The notes under the pieces were generated by a model. That model had not been told where the DNA came from and made no database searches. It worked only from the letters and a program-made list of their open reading frames with translations. The translations under genes and the position numbers were made by a program. Shown piece after piece: positions 9,611 to 19,021 of a stretch of DNA of 64,000 nucleotides. The DNA is from Pseudonocardia sp. T1-2H. Lineage in GTDB: Bacteria; Actinomycetota; Actinomycetes; Mycobacteriales; Pseudonocardiaceae. The stretch is from contig NZ_JBBPCL010000001.1 in NCBI RefSeq assembly GCF_038039215.1, forward strand, positions 1,302,001-1,366,000, in the 5' to 3' direction. Position 1 is the first letter of the stretch, and each line of letters starts with the position of its first letter.

Positions 9611-11060
9611 AGCCGCTCGATCACTCCTGACTCCTCCAGCGGGTGCGGACGGTACTTCCCGGGGCGCTCGCCGCAGAGCCGCGGCGTGGGCAGCACCTTC
9701 CCGGGATTGCAGATCCCGTCCGCGTCGAACGCGTCGCGGACCCGCTGCATGACGGCGAGGTCGTCCTCCCCGAACATCTTGGGCATCGAGCACGCCTTGT
9801 CCGTGCCGATGCCGTGCTCGCCGGACAGCGACCCGCCGAGCTCGACGCACAGCTCCGCGATCCGGCCGGACAGCTTCTCGGCGCGCTCGGTCTCGCCCGC
9901 GGCGGCGCTGTAGAGGACCAGCGGGTGCAGGTTCCCGTCCCCGGCGTGGAAGACGTTCGCGACCCGGATGCCCTCCTCTGCGCCCATGTCCGCGATCCGG
10001 CCCAGCACCTCGGCGAGCCGGGTGCGGGGGACCACGCCGTCCTGGACGAAGTAGTCCGGCGAGATCCGGCCGACCGCCGCGAACGCCGCCTTGCGGCCCC
10101 GCCATATCGCGGCGCGCTCCTCCGGGGAGCCCGCGATGTGCAGCCGGGTGCAGCCGTGGGCGTCGCAGATGGCCTTGACCTGCTCGAACTGGTCGTCGCA
10201 CTCCTCGATCGGCCCGTCCAGCTCGACGACCAGCGCCGCCGGGGTGCCCACGGTGTAGCCCGCGTGCACGGCCTCCTCGGCGGCCTCGATCGCGAGCGTG
10301 TCCATCATCTCGACGGCGGCGGGCACGATCCCGGCGGCGACGATGTCGCTGACGACGTCCCCCGCCTCCCCGACGGACGGGAAGTCCGCGAGCAGCGTCC
10401 GGACCGTCTCCGGGGTGCGCAGCAGCCGGACGACGATCTTCGTGGTGATGCCGAGCGTGCCCTCGGAACCGAGGAACACCCCGCGCAGGTCCGGGCCCTG
10501 TTGTTCGGGGCTGTCCCCGCCGAGGGTGACCAGCGTGCCGTCCGGCAGCACGACCTCGACGGACAGCACGTGGTTGGTGGTGAAGCCGTACTTCAGGCAG
10601 TGGGCACCGCCGGAGTTCTCCGCGACGTTCCCGCCGATCGTGCAGACCTGCTGGCTCGACGGGTCGGGTGCGTAGTACAGCCCGTGCGACGCCGCCGCGC
10701 CGGTGATCTCCAGGTTGGTCACGCCCGGCTCGACGACCGCGCGCCGGTTCTCCGGATCGACCTCCAGCACCCGCTTCAGCCGGGCCAGCGAGATCACGAC
10801 CCCGTCCGCGACCGGGAGCGCCCCGCCGGAGAGCCCGGTCCCGGCGCCGCGGGCGACGAACGGGATGCCGTGCTCGTGGCACACCCGGACGCTCGCCGCG
10901 ACCTCCTCGGCGGTGCGGGGAGCAGCACCATGTCCGGCACGACGCGGTACCCGGTGAGCCCGTCGCACTCGTAGGCGCGTCGCCTCACCGGGTCGTCGAC
11001 GATGTTCTCGGCCCCGACCGCCGCGGCGAACGCGGCGCGGGCTCGCGGATCCAGGCTCAT
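9607..11060 (-). CDS. glcD: Glycolate oxidase FAD-linked catalytic subunit, broken by one-base deletion
   Basis: 484 residues when repaired. N-terminal part (MSLDPRARAAFAAAVGAENI to VVPDMVLLP) and the remainder (RTAEEVAASVRVCHEHGIPF to the end) are in different frames; one base added to the GGGG run at 10917-10920 joins them (1455 nt). Family marks: RGAGTGLSGGALP, DPSSQQVCTIGGNVAENSGG (flavin pocket), FHAGDGNLHPLVLY and GEHGIGTDKACSMPKMFG (FAD-oxidase C domain). It oxidises glycolate, possibly also D-lactate, to the 2-oxoacid. The upstream 110-base gap to iclR contains the promoter; the gene is probably controlled by the adjacent IclR regulator. Confidence 0.92.
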
Positions 11061-11169
11061 CGGTCTCCTCCTGTCGACGCTGGCGGAAAGGTGTGCGGAG
11101 CGTACGTCCGGATCGGCGCCCGGCGCCCGGCCGGACGGGGACGGGCCGGCCGCCCGTTCACCCGGCCCG

Positions 11170-11952
11170 TCACGCGAAGGCCAGCAGCGAGCCGAGCCGT
11201 CGGCCCGCCGCGACGACCAGCGGGGCGATCCGGGCGACGGTCGCGTCGTCCATCCGGGAGACCGGACCCGAGACCGAGACCGCGGCGGAGCCGTGCGGGC
11301 CGGTGACCGGGGCCGCGACGCAGCGCACGCCCGTCTCCTGCTCGCCCTCGTCCAGCACGTACCCCCGGCCCCGCGCGACGGTGAGCTCCGCGGCGAGGAC
11401 CCCGGGGTCGGTGATCGTCGTCGGCGTGACGGCCGGGAGCCCGGTGCGCTCCATGATCGCGGCGGACTCGTCCGCCGGCAGCGCCGAGAGCAGGGCCTTC
11501 CCGACCCCGGTGCAGTGCAGCGGGACCCGGCGGCCGATCTCGGTGAACATCCGCATCGAGTGCCGGGACGGGACCTGGGCGACGTAGACGGCGCGGTCGC
11601 CGTCGAGCACCGCGAGGTTCGCCGTCTCGCCGGCCGCGGCGACCAGCTCGTCGAGCACCGGGGTGGCCCAGCGGCCGAACTGCCGGGCCGCCGTCTCGCC
11701 CAGCCCGACGAGCCTGGGGCCGAGCGTGTAGCGGCGCGAGGGGAGCTGGCGCAGGTAGCCGAGCCCGACGAGCGTGCGGACGAGCCGGTGGATCGTGGCC
11801 GGCGCGAGCCCGGTGCGGTCCGCGAGCTCGGACAGCCCGGCCTCGCCGCCGGCGTCGGCCAGGGTCTCCAGCAGCTCGAAGGCGCGCGCGAGCGACTGGA
11901 CGCCGCCGGCGCGGGGTACCTCGGGGAGGGACTCGGGAAGGGACTCGGTCAC
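11170..11952 (-). CDS. IclR-family transcriptional regulator of the glycolate/glyoxylate genes
   Basis: 260 residues. N-terminal winged helix (VQSLARAFELLETLADAGGE, then LSELADRTGLAPATIHRLVRTLVGLGYL) and C-terminal IclR effector domain (GETANLAVLDGDRAVYVAQV, RVPLHCTGVGKALLSAL, AELTVARGRGYVLDEGEQET). IclR proteins are dimers that sense small organic acids, here plausibly glyoxylate or glycolate. The GTG start at 11952 is the first start in frame after a stop-free but non-conserved stretch. It is divergent from glcB and upstream of glcDEF, and a 15-base palindrome typical of IclR operators lies between it and glcB. Confidence 0.9.
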   Translation of the reverse strand: MTESLPESLPEVPRAGGVQSLARAFELLETLADAGGEAGLSELADRTGLAPATIHRLVRTLVGLGYLRQLPSRRYTLGPRLVGLGETAARQFGRWATPVLDELVAAAGETANLAVLDGDRAVYVAQVPSRHSMRMFTEIGRRVPLHCTGVGKALLSALPADESAAIMERTGLPAVTPTTITDPGVLAAELTVARGRGYVLDEGEQETGVRCVAAPVTGPHGSAAVSVSGPVSRMDDATVARIAPLVVAAGRRLGSLLAFA

Positions 11953-11972
11953 GCCGGTGACTGTAGCGCGTA

Positions 11973-11987
11973 TTCCGTGATGCGGAA
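11973..11987. promoter_or_regulatory. IclR-type operator between iclR and glcB
   Basis: TTCCG-TGATG-CGGAA: perfect 5-base arms with a 5-base spacer, flanked by A/T (ATTCCG...CGGAAA). This is the common shape of IclR-family operators in actinobacteria. It lies 21 bases upstream of the iclR start and 63 bases upstream of the glcB start, so it could govern both divergent genes. A lone half-site (TTTCCGC on the minus strand) occurs just upstream of glcD. Confidence 0.6.
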
Positions 11988-12049
11988 ACCGTAGTCCGCG
12001 TGGTAGAAAAGCAGCCGACACAGACGCGAGCGAGAGGGAGTGGACGGCG

Positions 12050-14188
12050 ATGGCCGAGCCGACCGGTGGACTGCAGGTCGACCCGCAGCTGCGGGAGTTC
12101 GTGGAGACCGAGCTGCTCGCGGGCCTGGACCTGAGCCCCGAGCAGTTCTGGACCGCGCTGGCCGGGCTCCAGGAGCGGTTCGCTCCGCGGATCGCGGAGC
12201 TGCTCGCCCGCCGGGACGAGCTGCAGCAGCAGATCGACACCTGGCACGAGGCGAACGGCGCCGGCAGCCGGGAGGCCTACGAGGCCTTCCTGACCGAGAT
12301 CGGCTACCTGCTCCCTGACGACACCTCGACCACCATCTCGGTGGAGAACGTCGACGCGGAGATCGCCGAGGTCCCGGGCCCGCAGCTGGTGGTCCCGTCG
12401 ACCGTCCCGCGCTACGCGCTCAACGCGGCCAACGCCCGGTGGGGCTCGCTCTACGACGCCTTCTACGGCACCGACGCGCTCCCGCTGGACCACGAGCTCG
12501 CCGAGGGCTACGACGAGAAGCGCGGCGCCCAGGTCATCGCGGCCGCGGACGAGCTGCTCGACGAGCTCTTCCCGCTCGCCCGGGGCAGCCACGCCGACGT
12601 CAGCGCCTACCGGGCCTCCGCGGACGGCCTGACCGTCGAGCCCGGGGGCGCCCGGCTCGCCGACCCCTCCCAGTTCGCCGGCTTCCGGGAGCTGGACGCG
12701 GACGGTCGTGGTGCGGTCCTGCTGCGGCGCAACGGGCTGCACGTCGAGCTGACCCTCGACCCCGGCCACCGGGTCGGCCGGCAGCACCACGCCGACGTGG
12801 CGGACGTCGTGCTCGAGTCCGCCGTCACCACGATCGTGGACCTCGAGGACTCGGTCGCGACCGTGGACGGCGAGGACAAGGCGCTGGCCTACCGCACCTG
12901 GCTGGGCCTGATGACCGGCGAGCTGGTCTCGGAGTTCCGCAAGGGCGGGCAGACCGTCACCCGCCGCGTCCACGGGGACCGCGAGTACACCGGCGCCGAC
13001 GGCGGGCAGCTCACCCTGCCCGGCCGCTCGCTGCTGCTCGCCCGCACCGTCGGGCACCACATGACCACCAACGCCGTCCGCACCGCCGACGGCACCGAGG
13101 TCGCCGAGGGCGTGCTCGACGCGCTGGTCGTCGCGGCCGCCGCGCAGTACGACCTGTCCGGCAAGGGCGCCTGGTCGAACTCGCGCACCGGCAGTGTGTA
13201 CGTCGTCAAGCCCAAGCAGCACGGGCCGGACGAGGTGCGGCTGACCGTCGAGCTGTTCGCGGCCGTCGAGGAGGCCCTCGGGCTGCCCGCGAAGACCCTC
13301 AAGATCGGCATCATGGACGAGGAGAAGCGCACCAGCGTGAACCTCGGCGCGTGCATCGCCCAGGCCGCCGAGCGCGTCATCTTCGTCAACACCGGCTTCC
13401 TGGACCGCACCGGCGACGAGATCCACACCTGCTTCGTCGCCGGGCCCGTCGTGCCCAAGGGCGAGATGAAGACGTCGACCTGGCTCAACGCCTACGAGGA
13501 CCGCAACGTGGACGTCGCGCTGCGGGCCGGGTTCTCGCACAAGGCGCAGATCGGCAAGGGCATGTGGGCCAAGCCGGGCGCGATGGCGGAGATGCTCGAG
13601 CAGAAGGGGGCCCAGCCGAAGCAGGGCGCCAACTGCGCCTGGGTCCCGTCGCCGACCGCGGCCACCCTGCACGCGCTGCACTACCTGCGCACGGACGTGC
13701 ACGCCGTCCAGGAGGAGCTCGCGAAGCGGCCGCTGAAGGACCGCCGGGACCTGCTGGTGCTCCCGCTGCAGGAGAGGCCGGTCACGGACGAGGTCAAGAC
13801 CCATGAGCTGGAGACGAACGCGCAGTCGATCCTCGGCTACGTCGTCCGCTGGGTCGGGCTGGGCATCGGCTGCTCGACCGTCCCGGACCTCGAGGGCGTC
13901 GGGCTGATGGAGGACCGCGCGACCCTGCGGATCTCCAGCCAGCTCCTCGCGAACTGGCTGCACCACGGCCTGGTCGACGAGCAGACCGTCCGGGACAGCT
14001 TCGCCCGCATGGCCGCCCTGGTCGACGAGCAGAACGCGAACGAGCCGGGCTACCCGCCGATGAGCAAGGACCTCGACGGCAGCGAGTCCTTCCAGGCCGC
14101 CCTGGAGCTCGTCTTCACCGGCCGGACCGAGCCGAACGGCTACACCGAGCGCGTCCTCACCAGCTGGCGCCAGAAGGCCAAGTCCTGA
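12050..14188 (+). CDS. glcB: Malate synthase G
   Basis: 712-residue single-chain malate synthase that condenses glyoxylate with acetyl-CoA to malate. Family marks: NAANARWGSLYDAFYGTDAL, ESAVTTIVDLEDSVATVDGE, the catalytic KIGIMDEEKRTSVNLGACI stretch and GKGMWAKPGAMAEMLEQKGA. Length fits the G isoform (about 720), not the 530-residue A isoform. The ATG at 12050 follows GAGAGGGAG. It is divergent from the IclR gene, with the IclR-type operator in the shared 97-base gap. Together with GlcDEF it turns glycolate into a central-metabolism intermediate. Confidence 0.96.
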   Translation: MAEPTGGLQVDPQLREFVETELLAGLDLSPEQFWTALAGLQERFAPRIAELLARRDELQQQIDTWHEANGAGSREAYEAFLTEIGYLLPDDTSTTISVENVDAEIAEVPGPQLVVPSTVPRYALNAANARWGSLYDAFYGTDALPLDHELAEGYDEKRGAQVIAAADELLDELFPLARGSHADVSAYRASADGLTVEPGGARLADPSQFAGFRELDADGRGAVLLRRNGLHVELTLDPGHRVGRQHHADVADVVLESAVTTIVDLEDSVATVDGEDKALAYRTWLGLMTGELVSEFRKGGQTVTRRVHGDREYTGADGGQLTLPGRSLLLARTVGHHMTTNAVRTADGTEVAEGVLDALVVAAAAQYDLSGKGAWSNSRTGSVYVVKPKQHGPDEVRLTVELFAAVEEALGLPAKTLKIGIMDEEKRTSVNLGACIAQAAERVIFVNTGFLDRTGDEIHTCFVAGPVVPKGEMKTSTWLNAYEDRNVDVALRAGFSHKAQIGKGMWAKPGAMAEMLEQKGAQPKQGANCAWVPSPTAATLHALHYLRTDVHAVQEELAKRPLKDRRDLLVLPLQERPVTDEVKTHELETNAQSILGYVVRWVGLGIGCSTVPDLEGVGLMEDRATLRISSQLLANWLHHGLVDEQTVRDSFARMAALVDEQNANEPGYPPMSKDLDGSESFQAALELVFTGRTEPNGYTERVLTSWRQKAKS

Positions 14189-14193
14189 CCCCC

Positions 14194-14235
14194 TGTGCGC
14201 GTGGAACCTCGTTCTAGCGAGGTTCCACGCGCACA
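14194..14235 (+). terminator. Terminator after glcB
   Basis: Perfect 18-base-pair inverted repeat (TGTGCGCGTGGAACCTCG, 14194-14211, and its complement 14218-14235) with a 6-base loop, starting five bases after the glcB stop. It is one of the strongest hairpins in the window and cleanly separates glcB from the following MFS gene, although that gene starts only 30 bases later. Confidence 0.85.
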
Positions 14236-14264
14236 AGTCCCTATGAGCTGCGGAAAGCGAGACG

Positions 14265-15455
14265 ATGAGGCCCTGGATGCGGGTCGCCGCGGTGCTGTTC
14301 GTGATCGGGTACGGCGCGAACCAGTTCAGCCCGCTGATGGTCATGTACCGCGAGCAGGGGCACTACTCGGCGATCGTCGTCGCGGCGTTCTTCGGCGTGT
14401 ACGTCGCCGGGCTCGCCCCCGGGCTGCTCGTCGGTGGCCCGCTCTCGGACCGCTGGGGACGGCGCCGGGTGCTGCTGCCCGCGGTCGTCGCCTCGGTGCC
14501 GGCGAGCGCCGTGCTCGCCCTCGGGGCGTTCTCCGAGCCCCTGCTCTACACCGGGCGCTTCCTGTTCGGTGTGGTCACGGGCATCGCGATGGCCGTCGGG
14601 ACGACGTGGGTCAAGGAACTGAGCCAGCCGCCTTACGACCCCGAGGCGGACGAGGGCTCCGGCGCCCGCCGGGCGGCGCTGGCGCTGTCCGCGGGGTTCG
14701 GCATCGGCCCGGCGATCGGCGGCACCCTCGCGCAGTGGGCGCCGCTGCCGATGGAGCTGCCCTACCTGGTGCACATCGCGCTGACAATCCCGGTGGTGTT
14801 CTGGGTCGCCAAGGCCCCGGAGACCTGGGCGCCCGCCGCGACCGGCCGGTCGTTGCTCGCAGACCTGCGCGTCCCGGCCGTCGCCCATCCGCGGTTCCGC
14901 CGGGTCGTGCTCCCGGCCGCGCCCTGGGTGTTCGGCGCCTCGGCGGTCTCGTTCGCCATCCAGCCCGCCGCGCTCGGCGCCGGCCGCACGGCGGGCTACG
15001 GCCTGATCTTCGCAACCCTGCTGACGGCCGTGACGCTCGCCGCGGGCGTCGGCATCCAGTCCTGGGCCCGGCGGCTCGACCGGACGTCGGACACCGTGGC
15101 CGGACGCCTCGGCCTCGTCCTCGTCGCCGTGGGCGCCGCGATCTCCGCGGTCACGGCGGCCACCGGGTCGCCGGCCGTCGCCGTCCTCACATCGGCCGTC
15201 CTCGGTGCCGGCTACGGGATCCTGCTGGTCTCGGGGCTGCTGGAGGTGCAGCGCATCGCGGAGCCCGGGCAGCTCGCCGGGCTCACCGCCGTCTACTACT
15301 CGCTGACCTACGTCGGCTTCTTCCTCCCCGTGGTGCTGGCCGCGCTCGTCGGCGTCGCGTCCTACCCGCTGCTGCTGGTGGTCGTCGCCGCGGTCGCGGT
15401 CGGCTGCCTGGCCGTCGTGGTCACCGGTGGGCGAAGCTTCGTCGCGGAGGTGTAG
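14265..15455 (+). CDS. MFS transporter
   Basis: 396 residues with about 12 hydrophobic segments. The loop 2-3 motif appears as GGPLSDRWGRRRVLLPA and is typical of the major facilitator superfamily; segment 5 has ALSAGFGIGPAIGGTLAQWA. No signature points to a substrate. The start ATG at 14265 follows the glcB terminator by 29 bases, and AAAGCGAGACG precedes it. Its place beside the glycolate genes suggests carbon-acid uptake, but this is only context. The gene ends 19 bases before the acetyltransferase start and probably shares its transcript. Confidence 0.85.
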   Translation: MRPWMRVAAVLFVIGYGANQFSPLMVMYREQGHYSAIVVAAFFGVYVAGLAPGLLVGGPLSDRWGRRRVLLPAVVASVPASAVLALGAFSEPLLYTGRFLFGVVTGIAMAVGTTWVKELSQPPYDPEADEGSGARRAALALSAGFGIGPAIGGTLAQWAPLPMELPYLVHIALTIPVVFWVAKAPETWAPAATGRSLLADLRVPAVAHPRFRRVVLPAAPWVFGASAVSFAIQPAALGAGRTAGYGLIFATLLTAVTLAAGVGIQSWARRLDRTSDTVAGRLGLVLVAVGAAISAVTAATGSPAVAVLTSAVLGAGYGILLVSGLLEVQRIAEPGQLAGLTAVYYSLTYVGFFLPVVLAALVGVASYPLLLVVVAAVAVGCLAVVVTGGRSFVAEV

Positions 15456-15474
15456 TCGTGGTGCGGTGCTCGTG

Positions 15475-15966
15475 ATGACCCCCGCGCCGTACGCCGATCC
15501 CGAGGCGCTCCGCTTGATCGCGCAGATCCAGGCGTTCTACGCCGAACGCTACGGCGGCGGGGACGACACGCCCCTGCGGCCCGAGCAGTTCGCGCCGCCC
15601 CTCGGCTACTTCCTGCTCGGCCGGGTCGACGGGGAGACGGTCGCCTGCGGGGGCTGGCGCCGGCGCGACGCCGTCGGGCCGGACGACCCGTCCATCCGGG
15701 ACGGGGACGCCGAGATCAAGCGCATGTACGTCGTCCCGCAGGCGCGCGGCAAGGGCCACGCCCGCGCGGTCCTCGCCGAGCTCGAGCGCACCGCCGCGGA
15801 GGCCGGGCGGACTCGGATGATCTTGGAGACCGGTACGAAGCAGCCGGAGGCCCTCGGCCTCTACGCGAGCTCCGGCTACGTGCCGATGGAGGGATTCGGG
15901 ATCTACCGGTTCGAGCCAGGCAGCCTGTGTTTCACCAAGCCGATGAGGGGAACGACCCTGGTGTGA
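15475..15966 (+). CDS. GNAT-family N-acetyltransferase
   Basis: 163 residues with the acetyl-CoA-binding motif A visible as EIKRMYVVPQARGKGHARAVLAELE (pattern R/Q-x-x-G-x-A is GKGHA here) and motif B as LETGTKQPEALGLYASSGYV. The fold and length match small-molecule or protein N-acetyltransferases; the acceptor is unknown. ATG at 15475 is chosen by conservation; GTG at 15466 in the same frame is a possible earlier start. It lies between an MFS gene and the Mrp antiporter operon, and probably shares the transcript of the former. Confidence 0.82.
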   Translation: MTPAPYADPEALRLIAQIQAFYAERYGGGDDTPLRPEQFAPPLGYFLLGRVDGETVACGGWRRRDAVGPDDPSIRDGDAEIKRMYVVPQARGKGHARAVLAELERTAAEAGRTRMILETGTKQPEALGLYASSGYVPMEGFGIYRFEPGSLCFTKPMRGTTLV

Positions 15967-16103
15967 CGGGCGGCGACGGCCGTCACGCCGGTAGGGTCGA
16001 GGGCGACTCCGGGCCACGCGCCCGGGATCACCGTCGACCCGACCGTCCCCGAGCCGGGCCGCTCACCTTCGCGCACGTTGCACGGGACCCCGCGGTCAGA
16101 GCC

Positions 16104-18479
16104 ATGGAGTTGCCGTTGCTCGCGCTCGTCCTCGCCCATCTGGTGCTGGCCGCCGTGCTGCCGCTCGTCTCGAGGCGCAGCCGGCGGGCGGCGTTCGGCG
16201 TGGCCGCGATCCTGCCCGCCGCCACGCTGGCCTGGGGGCTGGCCAACTCCCGCGCGGCCCTGGGCACCGGGCTGACGGAGACGGTCTCGTGGGCGCCCGC
16301 GCTGCACCTCGAGCCGTCCTTCCGGCTGGACGCGCTGGGCCTGGTCATGATCGTGCTGGTCAGCGGGCTCGGGGCGCTGATCCTGGTCTACAGCGCCTGG
16401 TACTTCGGGAAGGACAGCCGGGACGCCCCGCGCAACGCGGCCCTGCTCCTGGCGTTCGCCGGCGCGATGCTCGGCCTGGTCCTCGCGGACGACCTGCTCA
16501 CCCTCTACGTCTTCTGGGAGCTGACCTCGATCGCGTCGTTCCTGCTGGTCGGGCAGGGCGGGGTACACCGCGTGAACCGGCGGGCGGCGGTCCAGGCGCT
16601 GCTCGTCACGGTGTTCGGCGGGCTCTCGATGCTGCTCGGGATCGTGTTCCTCGGCGAGGCCGCGGGCACCTACCGGATCTCCGAGATCGTCGCCCATCCG
16701 CCGTCCGGCGGCCTCGTCACCGCGGCGCTGGTGCTGATCCTGCTCGGCGCCCTGACCAAGTCCGCCCAGTTCCCGTTCCACCCCTGGCTGCCGGCCGCGA
16801 TGGCCGCGCCCACGCCGGTCAGCGCCTACCTGCACGCGGCGTCGATGGTGAAGGCGGGCGTCGTGCTCGTCGCGCGGCTGTCCCCGGGGTTCGCGGACCG
16901 GCCCGGCTGGTGGGTCCCGATCGTCGTCCTCGGGCTCGTGACGATGCTGATCGGCGGCTGGCGCGCCCAGCAGGAGACGGACCTGAAACGGCTGCTGGCC
17001 TTCGGTACCGTCAGCCAGCTCGGGTTCCTGATGGTCCTGTTCGGCGCGGGCGGGCGGATCGCCGAGGTCGCCGCGCTGACGATGCTGCTGGCCCACGGGC
17101 TGTTCAAGGCGCCGCTGTTCATGGTGGTCGGGATCGTGGACAAGATCACCGGCACCCGCGACGTCGGGAAGCTGTCCGGGCTCGGCCGTGCGCAGCCCGC
17201 GCTCGTCGTCGCGTCCGTGCTGGCGGCGGCGTCGATGGCGGGGATCCCGCTGCTGCTCGGCTTCCTCGGCAAGGAGGCCGCGTTCGAGGCGTTCCTGCAC
17301 CCGGGCGGGGTCCGCGGCTGGCTGGTGGGCCTCGGGCTGCTCGCCGGGTCGGTGTTCACGGTCGCCTACAGCGTCCGGTTCCTCTGGGGCGCGTTCGCGA
17401 CCAAACCCGTCGTCGACGTCGTCGACGCGGCCCGGCCCGCCGCCGGGCTCATGGCGCCCACCTGGATCTCGGCGCTGGCCGGCCTGGTCCTGGGCTGCGT
17501 CCCGGCCGTCGCGGACGCCCTCGCCCAGCGCTACGCGGCGGCCTATCCGGCCGTGGACGCCGTCGAGAGCGGCTACCACCTCGCGCTCTGGCACGGGCTG
17601 TCGCTGCCGCTGCTGTTCTCGGTGCTCGCCCTGGCCGGCGGCGCGCTGCTGCACCGGCAGCGCGCCCGGGTCCAGGCCGTGCACCGCGCGCTGCACACCC
17701 CGCTGAGCGCCCAGCGCGCCTACGAGCAGGTCGTCGCCGGGCTGGAGCGCCTGGCGGTGCTCGTCACGGGCCGGGTGCAGGCGGGGTCGCTGCCCGTCTA
17801 CCTCGCCGTCCTCCTGCTGACGGTGCTCGCCGTGCCGGGGACCGCGCTGGTCCTCGGCGGGGAGTGGCCGCGGGACCAGCCGTGGATCGGGTCGCTGATG
17901 CAGATTCCGCTCGGGCTGATCGTCGTGGTCGCGTCGCTGGCGCTGCTGCGGGCCCGGCGCAGGTTCACCGCCGTGCTGCTGGTCGGGGCCGTCGGGTACG
18001 CGATCGGCGGGCTGTTCGTGGTCGACGGGGCGCCGGATCTCGCCCTCGCGCAGTTCCTGGTGGAGACGCTGACGATGGTCGCGTTCGTCTTCGTCCTGCG
18101 CCGGCTGCCCGCCCACTTCGACAACCCGCGCGCCCCCCGGCCGGGCCGTTCGGTGCAGGCGCGCAAGGCGGTCATCGCGATCGTGGCCGGCGTCTTCGTC
18201 GCGATCGCGGGCGTCGTGCTGAGCGGGGCGCGGCAGGAACCGCCGTCGGCCAGCGGGGACTTCATCACGCTCGCCCCGCAGACCGGCGCGGACAACGTGA
18301 TCGCCGCGATCCTCGTGGACTTCCGGGCGCTGGACACGGTCGGGGAGATCACCGTGCTGCTGATCGCCGCCGCGGGCACGGCCAGCCTCGTGCTGGCCAC
18401 CCGCTTCGACCGCAGACGCCGCGGCGGGGTACTCAGCGGTTCGGGCTCACCCGATCACGAGGAGGAGATTCTCGGATGA
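16104..18479 (+). CDS. mrpA: Mrp Na+/H+ antiporter subunit A
   Basis: 791-residue, largest subunit of the multi-subunit Mrp/Mnh cation-proton antiporter, related to NuoL of complex I. N-terminal 600 residues hold the proton-channel core: FFW-like LYVFWELTSIASFLLVGQGG, TKSAQFPFHPWLPAAMAAPTPVSAYLHAA with the channel-lining Lys and His, and LLAFGTVSQLGFLMVL. The C-terminal part (about 620-760, YAIGGLFVVDGAPDLALAQF) is the MbhD/MrpA-tail domain. ATG at 16104 fits the family start MELPLLALV. The stop overlaps mrpB as ATGA. Confidence 0.95.
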   Translation: MELPLLALVLAHLVLAAVLPLVSRRSRRAAFGVAAILPAATLAWGLANSRAALGTGLTETVSWAPALHLEPSFRLDALGLVMIVLVSGLGALILVYSAWYFGKDSRDAPRNAALLLAFAGAMLGLVLADDLLTLYVFWELTSIASFLLVGQGGVHRVNRRAAVQALLVTVFGGLSMLLGIVFLGEAAGTYRISEIVAHPPSGGLVTAALVLILLGALTKSAQFPFHPWLPAAMAAPTPVSAYLHAASMVKAGVVLVARLSPGFADRPGWWVPIVVLGLVTMLIGGWRAQQETDLKRLLAFGTVSQLGFLMVLFGAGGRIAEVAALTMLLAHGLFKAPLFMVVGIVDKITGTRDVGKLSGLGRAQPALVVASVLAAASMAGIPLLLGFLGKEAAFEAFLHPGGVRGWLVGLGLLAGSVFTVAYSVRFLWGAFATKPVVDVVDAARPAAGLMAPTWISALAGLVLGCVPAVADALAQRYAAAYPAVDAVESGYHLALWHGLSLPLLFSVLALAGGALLHRQRARVQAVHRALHTPLSAQRAYEQVVAGLERLAVLVTGRVQAGSLPVYLAVLLLTVLAVPGTALVLGGEWPRDQPWIGSLMQIPLGLIVVVASLALLRARRRFTAVLLVGAVGYAIGGLFVVDGAPDLALAQFLVETLTMVAFVFVLRRLPAHFDNPRAPRPGRSVQARKAVIAIVAGVFVAIAGVVLSGARQEPPSASGDFITLAPQTGADNVIAAILVDFRALDTVGEITVLLIAAAGTASLVLATRFDRRRRGGVLSGSGSPDHEEEILG

Positions 18480-19021
18480 CCCGGCAGGAGCAGATGCCCC
18501 TCACGTGGAACCACGGGGACGAACCGGAGGGCGAGTGGATGCTGCCCGGGGAGTGCCCCGTCCGCACCAACCGAACGTTGCTGCTGGAGATGGCAGCGCG
18601 GCTGCTCTTCCCGACCGTCCTGGTGTTCTCGGTGTACCTGCTGATCGTGGGCCACTACGCGCCCGGCGGCGGGTTCGCGGGCGGCCTGGTCGCGGGGCTG
18701 GCGTTCGTGCTGCGCTACATCGCGGGCGGCGGCACGGAGGGGGCCGAGATCGGCACCCGGCTGAACCTGCGCCCGCCGTTGCTGGTCGGCCTCGGCCTGC
18801 TGCTCGCGGTGATCTCGGCGTTCGCGCCGGTCGCGTTCGGCAGGCCGGTGCTGGCCAGCGCGAAGTTCTCCGCCGACGTCCCGGTCCTCGGCCACGTCGA
18901 CCTCGTCAGCAGCCTGGTCCTCGACGTCGGGGTCTACCTGCTGATCATCGGGGTGGTGCTCGACCTGCTGCGGTCCCTCGGCAGCGGCATCGAGCGGGAC
19001 GCCCGGGAGGCCCGGCCGTGA
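18476..19021 (+). CDS. mrpB: Mrp Na+/H+ antiporter subunit B
   Basis: 181-residue MnhB-family membrane subunit. The family signature LIVGHYAPGGGFAGGLVAGLAFVLRYIAGG is clear at about residues 55-85, followed by three further hydrophobic stretches. A hydrophilic N-terminal lead of about 35 residues precedes the first membrane segment and is longer than in Bacillus MrpB. Start ATG at 18476 overlaps the mrpA stop, and GGAGGAG lies 9 bases upstream. It needs the other six subunits for exchange of Na+ (or K+) against H+. Confidence 0.94.
   Translation: MTRQEQMPLTWNHGDEPEGEWMLPGECPVRTNRTLLLEMAARLLFPTVLVFSVYLLIVGHYAPGGGFAGGLVAGLAFVLRYIAGGGTEGAEIGTRLNLRPPLLVGLGLLLAVISAFAPVAFGRPVLASAKFSADVPVLGHVDLVSSLVLDVGVYLLIIGVVLDLLRSLGSGIERDAREARP

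Noticed and set aside
11057..14344. 1095-codon minus-strand frame over malate synthase G
   Set aside because: Antisense to glcB and the IclR region, with no recognisable domain and shadow composition.
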